From: Nitrosopumilaceae archaeon
GTDB taxonomy: Archaea; Thermoproteota; Nitrososphaeria; Nitrososphaerales; Nitrosopumilaceae
Assembly (NCBI GenBank): GCA_013867245.1
Contig: JACENB010000048.1
Location: 1-11,345, forward strand
Length of the DNA: 11,345 nt
Direction of reading: 5' to 3'
The notes below the pieces were generated by a model. The model worked only from the letters and a program-made list of their open reading frames with translations, was not told the origin of the DNA and did not search any database. The position numbers were made by a program, and so were the translations under genes. Positions 1-6,532 of the stretch are shown piece by piece (the stretch's first letter is position 1; the number at the start of each line of letters is the position of its first letter).

Positions 1-65
1 ACTGTTGCAAAGAAACTTGTAATCAATGTCACACCAATCCCACTATGAATTGTCCAAATGCTTAA
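1..65 (+). CDS. C-terminus of an unidentified cysteine-rich protein (5' partial)
   Basis: The frame whose first whole codon is base 3 stays open to a TAA at 63-65 and encodes 20 residues, with cysteines in the pattern CC-x3-C-x2-C-x7-C, including CNQCHTNP. This density of Cys plus His looks like a metal-binding tail (zinc or Fe-S) rather than random AT-rich translation. The gene enters from the left edge, so the family cannot be named. Two other frames are also open here: a 15-codon plus frame ending at 46-48 and a hydrophobic minus frame without a usual start codon. The Cys-rich frame is preferred for composition only. The 182 bases after the stop (66-247) contain nothing I recognise. Confidence 0.5.
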   Translation, partial: CCKETCNQCHTNPTMNCPNA

Positions 66-247
66 TTTTCGAGAATTTATGCCTAATTTAATAGCAAATC
101 AATCTTAATTGTACATCTTTTGTGATACCAATGACTATTTCGTATTTGAGGTTTTAATCTGATTTCTTTGTTGCATAAAGTACAATAAATCTTCAAGACT
201 CTTAGACTATCTCAAATCTCCTTAAGAGGGATGGGTTATTGTGAAAA

Positions 248-472
248 CTAATCTGGTTTGTTGTCTTGAAATGCGCACTCATTATCTGAATCATACTTTT
301 TTCTGTCATTTCTTTCTTTTTTAATAATCCAAATCCCTCCAACAATTGTTATGCCTGATAGAATTAGCCAAAAAATCCCAGACGTTTGCATAAATAACAT
401 CACTAATGTGATTCCAATTGAAAGTAATCCGTATCCTATGATTATCTGACCATAGTTTTTACTAAATTCCAT
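248..472 (-). CDS. Small two-helix membrane protein, unknown function
   Basis: This 74-residue protein starts at an ATG and has two hydrophobic segments at about residues 8-29 and 32-50, joined by a very short turn. A basic cytoplasmic-looking stretch (KKERNDRKK) and an acidic, polar tail follow. The positive-inside rule suggests a hairpin with both ends in the cytoplasm. I recognise no family. It is divergent from the nuclease-like gene at 556, with 83 bases between the starts. The inverted repeat at 479-500 lies just upstream of its start, where a TATA box would be expected for a leaderless transcript, so it may be regulated by an operator. The coding call rests on the ATG, the coherent topology and the divergent gap. 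Confidence 0.6.
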   Translation of the reverse strand: MEFSKNYGQIIIGYGLLSIGITLVMLFMQTSGIFWLILSGITIVGGIWIIKKERNDRKKYDSDNECAFQDNKPD

Positions 473-478
473 AATGTT

Positions 479-500
479 TTTTGTACATTGTACTACAAAA
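479..500. promoter_or_regulatory. Inverted repeat between divergent genes, possible operator
   Basis: The arms TTTTGTA (479-485) and TACAAAA (494-500) are perfect inverted copies around an 8-base centre that holds GTAC words of its own. The repeat lies 7-28 bases upstream of the ATG at 472, over the expected promoter of the small membrane protein. A regulator site is an inference; the symmetry is seen directly. Confidence 0.35.
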
Positions 501-555
501 AGACATTCTATCTTAACCTAAAACCTATATCCTGTATCTTATTCAAAATTGGTTA

Positions 556-1191
556 TTGAAAACTCATCCTAAAATGATTCAAGGTCTGAATGGAATAATT
601 TCTGGTGGTGTATCTGTAAAGGATTTCTCTGCTGTCACTCAGATTAGTCCTATTGACTCTGAAAATATTTTAAATAATTTATTAAATAATGGAATTGGAA
701 CTCTGAAAGATAATTTTTATTTTTTTGAGGATGGTGATAAATTAAAAATTGCAATGACTTTACTTGAAAATGGATTTCCTTTAGATGAGATTTCAGTTAT
801 ATTGGATTGGAGGGATTTTGAAGGATTAACTGCAGAAATATTATCATCAAAAAATTTTGCTGTAATTAAAAATATGATGCTGACAAAACCTAGAATGGAA
901 ATTGATGTTGTTGGCATTCGTTTAGGTATTGCAATCTTGATTGATTGTAAACATTGGAAAAGATACAATTCTTCTTCACTAGCATCTGCAGTAAAAAAGC
1001 AAATTGAAAGAACTAAACACTATGTTGCAAAGACTGAAGGATCAATGGCTGTGCCTGTGATTGTTACTTTGTATCAGGATAAGATTGATTTTATAGACAA
1101 AGTTCCTATTGTGCCTATTTTTCAATTTTCTTCATTTATAGATGAATTTTATGGAAATATTGAAGAAATGAAGACTATAGAAAAAGACTAG
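556..1191 (+). CDS. PD-(D/E)XK (Mrr-like) nuclease-fold protein with N-terminal HTH-like region
   Basis: This is a 211-residue protein if it starts at TTG 556; the in-frame ATG at 574 would give 205. Residues 1-75 are helical and could form a winged-helix region. The C-terminal part carries the PD-(D/E)XK signature: a helix with E89/E94 (RDFEGLTAEIL), then D117 in MEIDVVG, then the strand ILIDCKHW giving D130-x-K132. This order is typical of Mrr/restriction-endonuclease-like and Holliday-junction-resolvase-like folds, which cut DNA with Mg2+. Its substrate is unknown. No methyltransferase or helicase gene lies beside it, so a classical restriction system is not supported; repair or single-protein defence are both possible. 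TATATCC at about 524-530 would favour the TTG start. Its last 17 bases overlap the convergent DUF2070 gene. Confidence 0.75.
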   Translation: MKTHPKMIQGLNGIISGGVSVKDFSAVTQISPIDSENILNNLLNNGIGTLKDNFYFFEDGDKLKIAMTLLENGFPLDEISVILDWRDFEGLTAEILSSKNFAVIKNMMLTKPRMEIDVVGIRLGIAILIDCKHWKRYNSSSLASAVKKQIERTKHYVAKTEGSMAVPVIVTLYQDKIDFIDKVPIVPIFQFSSFIDEFYGNIEEMKTIEKD

Positions 1192-2923
1192 TGATGAATA
1201 ATCCTAGTCCTCCAATAACAAACATTTTGGTAATTCTTAATGAATTCTCTAATGCTTTTGAATAATCTTCATAGATGCTTTGACCCATGACTTTAACTTG
1301 TGTCTCATTTTCTAAAATTTCATATTTTGCTGATGATATTTTTGATACTGCATTTTCTGCAATTTCTAAAAACCATTTTGAAAGTTTATCTGCACTTGTA
1401 ATTAGTCCTAATTGGTAGTACCCATTTCTATTTCTAGCTTTTACTGCTGCATAATGTGTATCTGATGTACAAATTTCTAATAAATTATGTCCTTCATTTT
1501 CAAAGTTTTTAATTATTTTCTCTCTAACTCCATTTTCCATGTTGTTTGCATCTGCCCATCCTAGAAAATATTTTTTATTGTTTATCTTTAAACAAGTAAT
1601 TCCTAATCCTCCTTTTGCAAGATCTTCAGTCCATACATCCATGTCATTTGAATTTGCATATCCTAATTCAATTGGAAAACTATCTTTTGTAATTAGTGAG
1701 TCCAAACATGATTTTGTAGCTTTTAACATGTCTTCACCATCTTCACTTGAAATTTCTTCCCCCATTGCATTATGACAATCAATAGTCATAATTTTTGTAA
1801 AATTTCTATTCTTTCCATATTGCTCAATTTCTTTTTTGATGTAACTTGGAATGTCTTCCATTCCGTGTGGTGACAATGAAAGCATTAGTAATGGGTTATT
1901 TCCAAAAAGCATTCCCGTTACTCTGGCTTTATTGATTTGAACTATTACTGGCTCTGTACAAGTCATTCCTTCTTCTTTAACAACACTATTTTCTAAATTT
2001 TTCAAATAATTATTCACTTCATTTCGTGATGGTAAATTTAATGCATGATCAGAAATACTATGCATTACCATTGCTGATGATTCCAAATTTTTATAAATCA
2101 GATATGGGATATTGCTACCGCCTACTGGATGATATGGACCTGGATGTATTTCTGGTAATACCATGCGGAATTCATTGGATCCATCTTTGGACGAAAATTT
2201 AATTTGTGAAGTTCCAACTTTTGTTTCAGTTGCATGTTGTTCCATTAATTCTTCAGCATCTTCAAAATCATTTCCTTGTGATGCAAGATATGCTTGAATG
2301 GTTTTGTGGGTACTTTCCATTCCTGGTCTACCTGCTCTATCTGTCATTCGTGACCATACAGTTGCAATTATCCAAAATGCAAATCCGTAGATTATTCCTA
2401 ATGGTTCACTAAGTATTGTATACCATGATTCTTGTGGAATTAATACAAAGAACATTGCTAATGGTTGAATGAATGCAATGGCCCATGCTTTTTTTAGGCT
2501 TAATCCTAAAGTTGTTGTGTAAATTCCTATTCTGAAACTTGCAAATAAAATCATTCCAAAAGTAATAAAAAATAATTCAATATTTTTTGCTAATACTACA
2601 CTTGATAATATTCCCATTAGGATGGTAACTACCCAAAGCATACTTCCAAACAATGATGAATGGAGTGATTTTGAGTATTCTTTTTTCTTTGTAAATCTTG
2701 TATCTAGAACTTGTATTATTGCTAATACTCCTAACACCATTGGAATTCTGTACCAAAATTCTTCGATGCTTAGGTTGTTAAAATATCCAAAATATGTTGC
2801 AAGTACAATTACTAATCCCACTCCCATTGATGCAGCTAATGAAAAATAATGCGACCCTGGATTAACTAGAGTAAGTGAAAATCTGTTGTGAATACTTGAA
2901 ACGTCGTCTTGTTCCTTTTCCAT
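1175..2923 (-). CDS. DUF2070 family membrane protein
   Basis: This protein has 582 residues from the ATG at 2923; a TTG at 2941 would add six residues and overlap Sec61 beta. The N-terminal third holds about six or seven hydrophobic helices (roughly residues 25-190), a large soluble domain follows, and a last hydrophobic segment ends the protein (about 566-582). The architecture and the motif EIHPGPYHPVGGS (about 258-270) fit the archaeal DUF2070 family, whose function is unknown. Other conserved-looking polar motifs are SPHGMED (351-357), IDCHNAMG (381-388) and CTSDTHY (485-491), which together resemble scattered metal ligands. The start lies only 7 bases after the Sec61 beta stop, so the two are probably one transcript. 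The 3' end overlaps the convergent nuclease gene by 17 bases. Confidence 0.85.
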   Translation of the reverse strand: MEKEQDDVSSIHNRFSLTLVNPGSHYFSLAASMGVGLVIVLATYFGYFNNLSIEEFWYRIPMVLGVLAIIQVLDTRFTKKKEYSKSLHSSLFGSMLWVVTILMGILSSVVLAKNIELFFITFGMILFASFRIGIYTTTLGLSLKKAWAIAFIQPLAMFFVLIPQESWYTILSEPLGIIYGFAFWIIATVWSRMTDRAGRPGMESTHKTIQAYLASQGNDFEDAEELMEQHATETKVGTSQIKFSSKDGSNEFRMVLPEIHPGPYHPVGGSNIPYLIYKNLESSAMVMHSISDHALNLPSRNEVNNYLKNLENSVVKEEGMTCTEPVIVQINKARVTGMLFGNNPLLMLSLSPHGMEDIPSYIKKEIEQYGKNRNFTKIMTIDCHNAMGEEISSEDGEDMLKATKSCLDSLITKDSFPIELGYANSNDMDVWTEDLAKGGLGITCLKINNKKYFLGWADANNMENGVREKIIKNFENEGHNLLEICTSDTHYAAVKARNRNGYYQLGLITSADKLSKWFLEIAENAVSKISSAKYEILENETQVKVMGQSIYEDYSKALENSLRITKMFVIGGLGLFITSLFL

Positions 2924-2930
2924 TGTTTTT

Positions 2931-3092
2931 TCACGGAGCAAAAAATAGGTCAGCTATCCATGAGATTGCAATTAAGCTAATTGGAATTGAAACTACTATT
3001 CTTGGATCAATCTTGAAACCTTTTGTTTCATCCTCGAAGAATCTCATAAGACCTCCACTTGATGCTGGAAGTGGAGCTGATTTATCTGCCAT
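2931..3092 (-). CDS. Preprotein translocase subunit Sec61 beta (SecG-like)
   Basis: A 53-residue ORF from ATG 3090-3092 to TGA 2931-2933. The sequence has the Sec61 beta layout: a polar Ser/Pro/Ala-rich N-terminus (MADKSAPLPASSGG), the block GLMRFFEDETKGFKIDPR, then one C-terminal membrane helix (IVVSIPISLIAISWIADLF). GLMR-(F/Y)(F/Y)-E and KIDP before the helix are characteristic of archaeal Sec61 beta, the small accessory subunit of the SecYE channel with its N-terminus in the cytoplasm. Length matches archaeal homologues of about 50-60 residues. It lies between the SSSCA1 zinc ribbon and DUF2070 on one strand, with a TATA-like box at 3117-3125 of its own. It is short and easily missed by automatic calling. 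Confidence 0.9.
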   Translation of the reverse strand: MADKSAPLPASSGGLMRFFEDETKGFKIDPRIVVSIPISLIAISWIADLFFAP

Positions 3093-3116
3093 TATGATTC
3101 AGAAAAACGGATTTTA

Positions 3117-3125
3117 CCATAAAAA
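3117..3125 (-). promoter_or_regulatory. TATA-like box for Sec61 beta
   Basis: TTTTTATGG on the minus strand is centred about 29 bases before the Sec61 beta ATG. That is the spacing of an archaeal TATA box for a leaderless or very short-leader transcript. It lies in the 38-base gap after the SSSCA1 stop, so Sec61 beta and DUF2070 may be transcribed separately from SSSCA1. Confidence 0.4.
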
Positions 3126-3130
3126 CTTTC

Positions 3131-3460
3131 TTATTTTTCTTTAATTTTGTCTATTGTCTCCATTACTGAATTAATAGATTTGAGAATAGATTGCTGTTTT
3201 TCGTGATCTTCTTCCTGTTCAAGTTCTTTAGATAACACTTCTAATTTTTTTTCAAGTGTGTTTTTAAGCGGATTTTTCTTCTTCTCCTGCTTATTCTCTT
3301 TTGGAATTTCTCTTTTTTCTGGTTCTTTGCCACATTTGATACATAATGCCTGACCTCCTTTCATCACTCTTACTCCTTTACAATATGGGCATGGTTCACT
3401 TAGTAATGTTGCACCATTAAGCAGCATTTCTGCTGCTCGTTTTTGAAGATCTTTTGACAT
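3131..3460 (-). CDS. SSSCA1 (Sjogren/scleroderma autoantigen 1)-type zinc-ribbon protein
   Basis: This is a 109-residue protein with an ATG start. Residues 1-45 match the SSSCA1/ZNRD2 pattern: a short helix (KRAAEMLLNGATLLSEP), then CPYC (C24, C27) and CIKC (C40, C43), a four-cysteine zinc ribbon with GVRVMKGGQALC between the knuckles. Residues 46-109 are highly charged and predicted to be helical or coiled coil (KLEVLSKELEQEED and onward). The archaeal family is widespread but its molecular role is not established. The gene is divergent from aIF1 and lies upstream of Sec61 beta on the same strand. TTTTTTAAA at about 3480-3488 (minus strand) is a plausible TATA box about 25 bases before the ATG. 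Confidence 0.88.
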   Translation of the reverse strand: MSKDLQKRAAEMLLNGATLLSEPCPYCKGVRVMKGGQALCIKCGKEPEKREIPKENKQEKKKNPLKNTLEKKLEVLSKELEQEEDHEKQQSILKSINSVMETIDKIKEK

Positions 3461-3558
3461 CGTTTTCCATTGTTTTTGGATTTAAAAAATCTGAGTATTT
3501 TCACTTTATTCCTCAAACAAGGCTTAATAGTGCGTATCATTGAAATCAATTCGAACGT
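3461..3558. promoter_or_regulatory. Divergent promoter region, SSSCA1 (minus) and aIF1 (plus)
   Basis: This 98-base gap separates two divergent starts. On the minus strand TTTTTTAAATC precedes SSSCA1 by about 25 bases. On the plus strand GGCTTAATAG (3521-3530) lies about 30 bases before the aIF1 ATG. Both have archaeal TATA spacing for short leaders; no other element is evident. Confidence 0.4.
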
Positions 3559-3867
3559 ATGGCAGTAATTTGTAATACTTGTGGTCTACCTGAAGATTTG
3601 TGTGCATGTGGAGAACTTGCAAAAGATAGTACTAAAATAATAATCCGATTAGAAACTAGGAGATTTAAGAAAAAAGGAACTATGATTGAAGGTCTTGATC
3701 CAAAATTAAATAATTTAGAAACTGTTGCTAAAGATCTTAAAAATAAGTACGCTTGTGGCGGAACTGCAAAAGAAGGCTACATTTTCTTACAAGGTGACCA
3801 TAGGGATACTATTAAGGATACTTTAGTTAATTTGGGATTTGCAGAAGATACTATTGAACTTCATTAG
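3559..3867 (+). CDS. Translation initiation factor aIF1 (SUI1 family)
   Basis: This 102-residue protein is full length for archaeal aIF1. It acts on the small ribosomal subunit, helping start-codon selection and initiator tRNA placement. The SUI1 core is clear: KIIIRLETRRFKKKGTMIEGL (basic loop, about residues 26-46), LKNKYACGGTAKEG (61-74) and IFLQGDHRDTIKDTLVNLGF (75-94). The N-terminus carries C5, C8, C15 and C17 (CNTCGLPEDLCACG), a zinc-binding extension found in archaeal members. ATG 3559 is the natural start. The CPBP protease gene begins 5 bases after its stop, so the two are probably cotranscribed. Confidence 0.95.
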   Translation: MAVICNTCGLPEDLCACGELAKDSTKIIIRLETRRFKKKGTMIEGLDPKLNNLETVAKDLKNKYACGGTAKEGYIFLQGDHRDTIKDTLVNLGFAEDTIELH

Positions 3868-3872
3868 AAAAA

Positions 3873-4847
3873 TTGCAAAATCCAAATAAGATTCTTCAAC
3901 TACTTGGAATTCCTTTCACTGCAGTTTTATCAATTCTTTTTGGATTACTTGTAATTTCATTTCCTATTGGAATCTATATTGTATTTGAAACAGACATAGG
4001 TGAATCAATTAATTATGATTATCCTATTAGTCATTTAGATATTTTTCAAAATTCTTCTTTTTACCAATCTAATGTTGATCTAAGTGTTGGTGATGCCTTT
4101 GTAGTTTTATGGTTGTTTTATCTTTTTATCTTCGTAATTTCAATTTTAGGTCCTAAACAGAATTTTCTACAATCTATTTCTTCATTAATTTCATTAGGCA
4201 AATATGATGTTAAATTAAATTACATGTTTGCCATTACAAAATGGCTATCCGTTCTAGTTTTAGTTTCAGCAATAATTAATGTGATTCAAGAATCTTTTGG
4301 AATTGTAACTGTTCCTCCATTGGGTGATAATAATTTAATCCAATTTTTTTATGTCTCTCTTGCACCACTATTTGAAGAATTTATTTTTAGAATAATTTTA
4401 CTCGGAATTCCTTTATTTGCATTATATTCTAGTCGTGCTTCGATTCGTTATTTTCTGAAATGTCTTTGGACTCCTTCGTCCTTAGACATACTTGACTCTA
4501 AAAAAGCAATTTTTGTAATTGTTTTTGTGGGTATATTATTTGGATTTGCTCACATTGCTTTTAGTGATTCTTGGAGTGAAGGAAAATTTGCTCAAGCCAC
4601 TGCTGGCGGCATAATTCTGGGCTGGGTATATCTTCGATATGGTTTTGTTGCTTCCTTGTTGATTCATTGGGCTACAAATTATTTTATTTTTGCATATGCT
4701 CATTTTATTTCTCAAATTAATTACGTACCTTTAGAATTGGCTTTTTCCAATCCTTTGATGTTTACTTTAGAATTGTTATTTTTATTTGCTGGAATTTTGG
4801 CAATCTGTATTTTACTTTTAAATAAATTTTATTTAAAAAATAATTAA
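3873..4847 (+). CDS. CPBP family intramembrane glutamic protease (CAAX protease-like)
   Basis: This is a 324-residue polytopic membrane protein with about eight hydrophobic segments. All three CPBP/ABI motifs are present: E168-E169 and R173 in APLFEEFIFR, H227 in GILFGFAHIAF, and H265/N269 in LLIHWATNY. These residues line the active site of Rce1/MmRce1-type enzymes, which cleave substrates inside or near the membrane, so it looks catalytically intact. Bacterial relatives take part in bacteriocin self-immunity and other proteolysis; the archaeal substrate is unknown. The TTG start at 3873 is chosen because it lies 5 bases after the aIF1 stop and keeps the first helix whole. The stop overlaps the convergent cofC stop through a shared TTAA (4844-4847). 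Confidence 0.9.
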   Translation: MQNPNKILQLLGIPFTAVLSILFGLLVISFPIGIYIVFETDIGESINYDYPISHLDIFQNSSFYQSNVDLSVGDAFVVLWLFYLFIFVISILGPKQNFLQSISSLISLGKYDVKLNYMFAITKWLSVLVLVSAIINVIQESFGIVTVPPLGDNNLIQFFYVSLAPLFEEFIFRIILLGIPLFALYSSRASIRYFLKCLWTPSSLDILDSKKAIFVIVFVGILFGFAHIAFSDSWSEGKFAQATAGGIILGWVYLRYGFVASLLIHWATNYFIFAYAHFISQINYVPLELAFSNPLMFTLELLFLFAGILAICILLLNKFYLKNN

Positions 4848-5476
4848 TTTAGAATTTTTTTAATTTTTTCTACTAATTTCGGTTTTTCATTTTGCTCTAA
4901 TAATGCATTCAAGTCTTCTTGATCATCTACATCTAACATTACTCTTTTTACAAAAACCATTGCAACATTTAGTGTGTGTTCCTTTGCTGTTTTCATGTGA
5001 TTTCTGTAACTGTCATCATCATAATGTGTTTTCATGATATTAATTGGCATTCTTACAAGTGCATTTGTTCCATCAAATTTTCTTGAAGGTACAATAATTA
5101 CAAAATTTGGATGTAGTTGATGTTTTAATATAAAATCAATATCTTGAGTTTTGATAAATGGTATGTCTTGAGGGAAGACAATTGATGCATTATAGTCATT
5201 TTCCAGTAAATATTTGTCTGCAAGAGAGACTGCTTCATTTACACTTTTTTCTTTCTCATCAATTATTGTAACTGTTTTGAATTTTTTACCTAATTCAATA
5301 GCTTTTTCTTCTTTTGTAATGAGTATGATTTTATCAATTTTGGGAGATATAGACAATGTTTGTAAAATTTCTTCTAACATCACTTTGCATAATTCTTCAA
5401 TTTTTTCTGATGGTAGTTTTAAGCGGGTTTTTGCGTTTGAAAAAGTCTTTACTGGAATAATTGCTGCAATTTTCAA
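4844..5476 (-). CDS. cofC: 2-phospho-L-lactate guanylyltransferase (CofC), coenzyme F420 synthesis
   Basis: CofC activates 2-phospho-L-lactate (phosphoenolpyruvate in some organisms) with GTP, giving the guanylated compound used by CofD. The 210 residues match the family length. The nucleotidyltransferase features are present: IPVKTFSNAKTRL (7-19) at the N-terminus, the FPQDIPFI metal/substrate loop (101-108), PSRKFDGTNAL (130-140), SYRNHMKTA (156-164) and LDVDDQEDL (181-189). The TTG start at 5476 is one base after the cofD stop and begins the first beta strand correctly, so translation is probably coupled to cofD. The usual D-x-P motif is present, with Q in place of G before it. The 3' end abuts the CPBP gene tail to tail. 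Confidence 0.93.
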   Translation of the reverse strand: MKIAAIIPVKTFSNAKTRLKLPSEKIEELCKVMLEEILQTLSISPKIDKIILITKEEKAIELGKKFKTVTIIDEKEKSVNEAVSLADKYLLENDYNASIVFPQDIPFIKTQDIDFILKHQLHPNFVIIVPSRKFDGTNALVRMPINIMKTHYDDDSYRNHMKTAKEHTLNVAMVFVKRVMLDVDDQEDLNALLEQNEKPKLVEKIKKILN

Positions 5477-5477
5477 A

Positions 5478-6398
5478 TTAAACGTGCACTTGTTTTAAGA
5501 TGAAATTTGCTAATGCTTCTTCTGCTAATTTATTTTTCATAGTAATTTTTGTTTCATATGCCTTCATATCTAATCCTTGAATCTTTTTGACAAGTGCTTT
5601 ATCTTTTGTATCTACTATGACATTTGAACAAACATCTGAATACATTTTAGCTAATCCATATGCATTTGATTCAATTCCTGCAGCTTGCATGTATTTTGCT
5701 GCTGGGCCGCTAATTGATTTATCTCCAATTAACGGACTAACTGCAATTACTTTTTTCTTCATTTTTGATAATTCTTTTCTAATTCCTTTTAGTTGTAACA
5801 TTGGACCAATTGATGTTAGTGGGTTGCCTGGAGCTAAAATTACCATATCTGAATCATGAATTGCATTTATTGCTTCAGGATTAGGTCTAGCTTTGTCTGC
5901 TCCGATGTATTGAATTCCTTCTACTGGATCTAACCCTCTATGTTTTACCCAGTATTCTTGTAAATGTAATTCTCCTTTGTTTGTAGTAATTCTTGTTTCA
6001 ACTGTATTATCGGTAACTGGAATAATGTTTGCTGTAACTGCAAATTTTTCACACATCCATTTTGTAATGTCACTAAGATTTCTTCCATTTTTCAACATGT
6101 TGGTTCTGATCAAATGTGTAGCTGCATCTCTATCTCCAACTCCAAACCATGTCTCTTCTCCAAACACTTCCATTTGGCGCAAAAAGTTGAATGTGTCTTT
6201 TTTAATTCCCCAACCCTTTTCTTGATCTAAAAGATCTGCTAATCCATAAATTATTGTATCAATATCTGGACATACATACAATCCATACAGCCAATAATTA
6301 TCTCCTACATTACTAATTACGTTAACTTTTTTTTCTTGTGCAACTAATCCTCTAACTAATTTGACGGAACCTGTTCCCCCTGCTAAAACTGTGATCAT
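5478..6398 (-). CDS. cofD: 2-phospho-L-lactate transferase (CofD), coenzyme F420 synthesis
   Basis: CofD transfers the phospholactyl (or phosphoenolpyruvyl) group from the CofC product to the deazaflavin FO, yielding F420-0 or its dehydro form. The 306-residue protein has the family hallmarks: N-terminal glycine loop VLAGGTGSVKLVRGL (4-18), VGDNYWLYGLYVCPDIDTIIYGL (FO and metal region), KGWGIKKDTF, VEGIQYIG, APGNPLTSIGPML (189-201) and SPLIGDKSISGPA. The ATG start is supported by a GAGGT motif (6406-6410) 7 bases upstream. cofC follows on the same strand one base after the stop. F420 genes are known in thaumarchaea, and the pairing makes function almost certain. cofE, cofG and cofH are not in this window. 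Confidence 0.95.
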   Translation of the reverse strand: MITVLAGGTGSVKLVRGLVAQEKKVNVISNVGDNYWLYGLYVCPDIDTIIYGLADLLDQEKGWGIKKDTFNFLRQMEVFGEETWFGVGDRDAATHLIRTNMLKNGRNLSDITKWMCEKFAVTANIIPVTDNTVETRITTNKGELHLQEYWVKHRGLDPVEGIQYIGADKARPNPEAINAIHDSDMVILAPGNPLTSIGPMLQLKGIRKELSKMKKKVIAVSPLIGDKSISGPAAKYMQAAGIESNAYGLAKMYSDVCSNVIVDTKDKALVKKIQGLDMKAYETKITMKNKLAEEALANFILKQVHV

Positions 6399-6405
6399 AT
6401 CATAT

Positions 6406-6410
6406 ACCTC
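6406..6410 (-). promoter_or_regulatory. Shine-Dalgarno-like GAGGT before cofD
   Basis: GAGGT ends 7 bases before the cofD ATG. This is good spacing for pairing to the 16S rRNA 3' end. Most other genes here appear leaderless, so this start is one of the few with a visible ribosome site. Confidence 0.4.
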
Positions 6411-6499
6411 TAAAACGATTTTTCTAAAGTGTCACTACATATTACTTTTTAGAAGATCCTATGATCGCTAAGTTAGCATTCGTTCTAAAATTTTTGGAT

Positions 6500-6521
6500 A
6501 AGTTTATTACGGCTTTATATT
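6500..6521 (+). promoter_or_regulatory. Two candidate TATA boxes for the CxC-tail membrane protein
   Basis: AGTTTATTAC (centre about 6506) lies 27 bases before GTG 6533 and fits a leaderless GTG start. CTTTATATT (6513-6521, centre about 6517) would place initiation near 6543, after the GTG but before ATG 6551. The choice of promoter therefore decides the start codon. Confidence 0.5.
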
Positions 6522-6532
6522 GATTTTTAGTC

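Noticed and set aside
1..96. Minus-strand hydrophobic frame and a second open plus frame at the left edge
   Set aside because: The minus frame follows a TGA with no usual start codon except a late GTG near the edge, and the plus frame ending at 46-48 is only 15 codons. Neither is as protein-like as the Cys-rich frame, though this is not settled.
224..235. Imperfect palindrome around CTTAAG in the 66-247 gap
   Set aside because: Only six central bases pair perfectly, and it has no clear relation to a promoter or terminator.
2875..3144. 89-codon plus-strand ORF
   Set aside because: It is antisense to the Sec61 beta gene and the DUF2070 start, which have clear family signatures.
6467..6477. 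Inverted repeat GCTAA-G-TTAGC between cofD and the CxC-tail gene
   Set aside because: The arms are only five bases and nothing ties them to either promoter.
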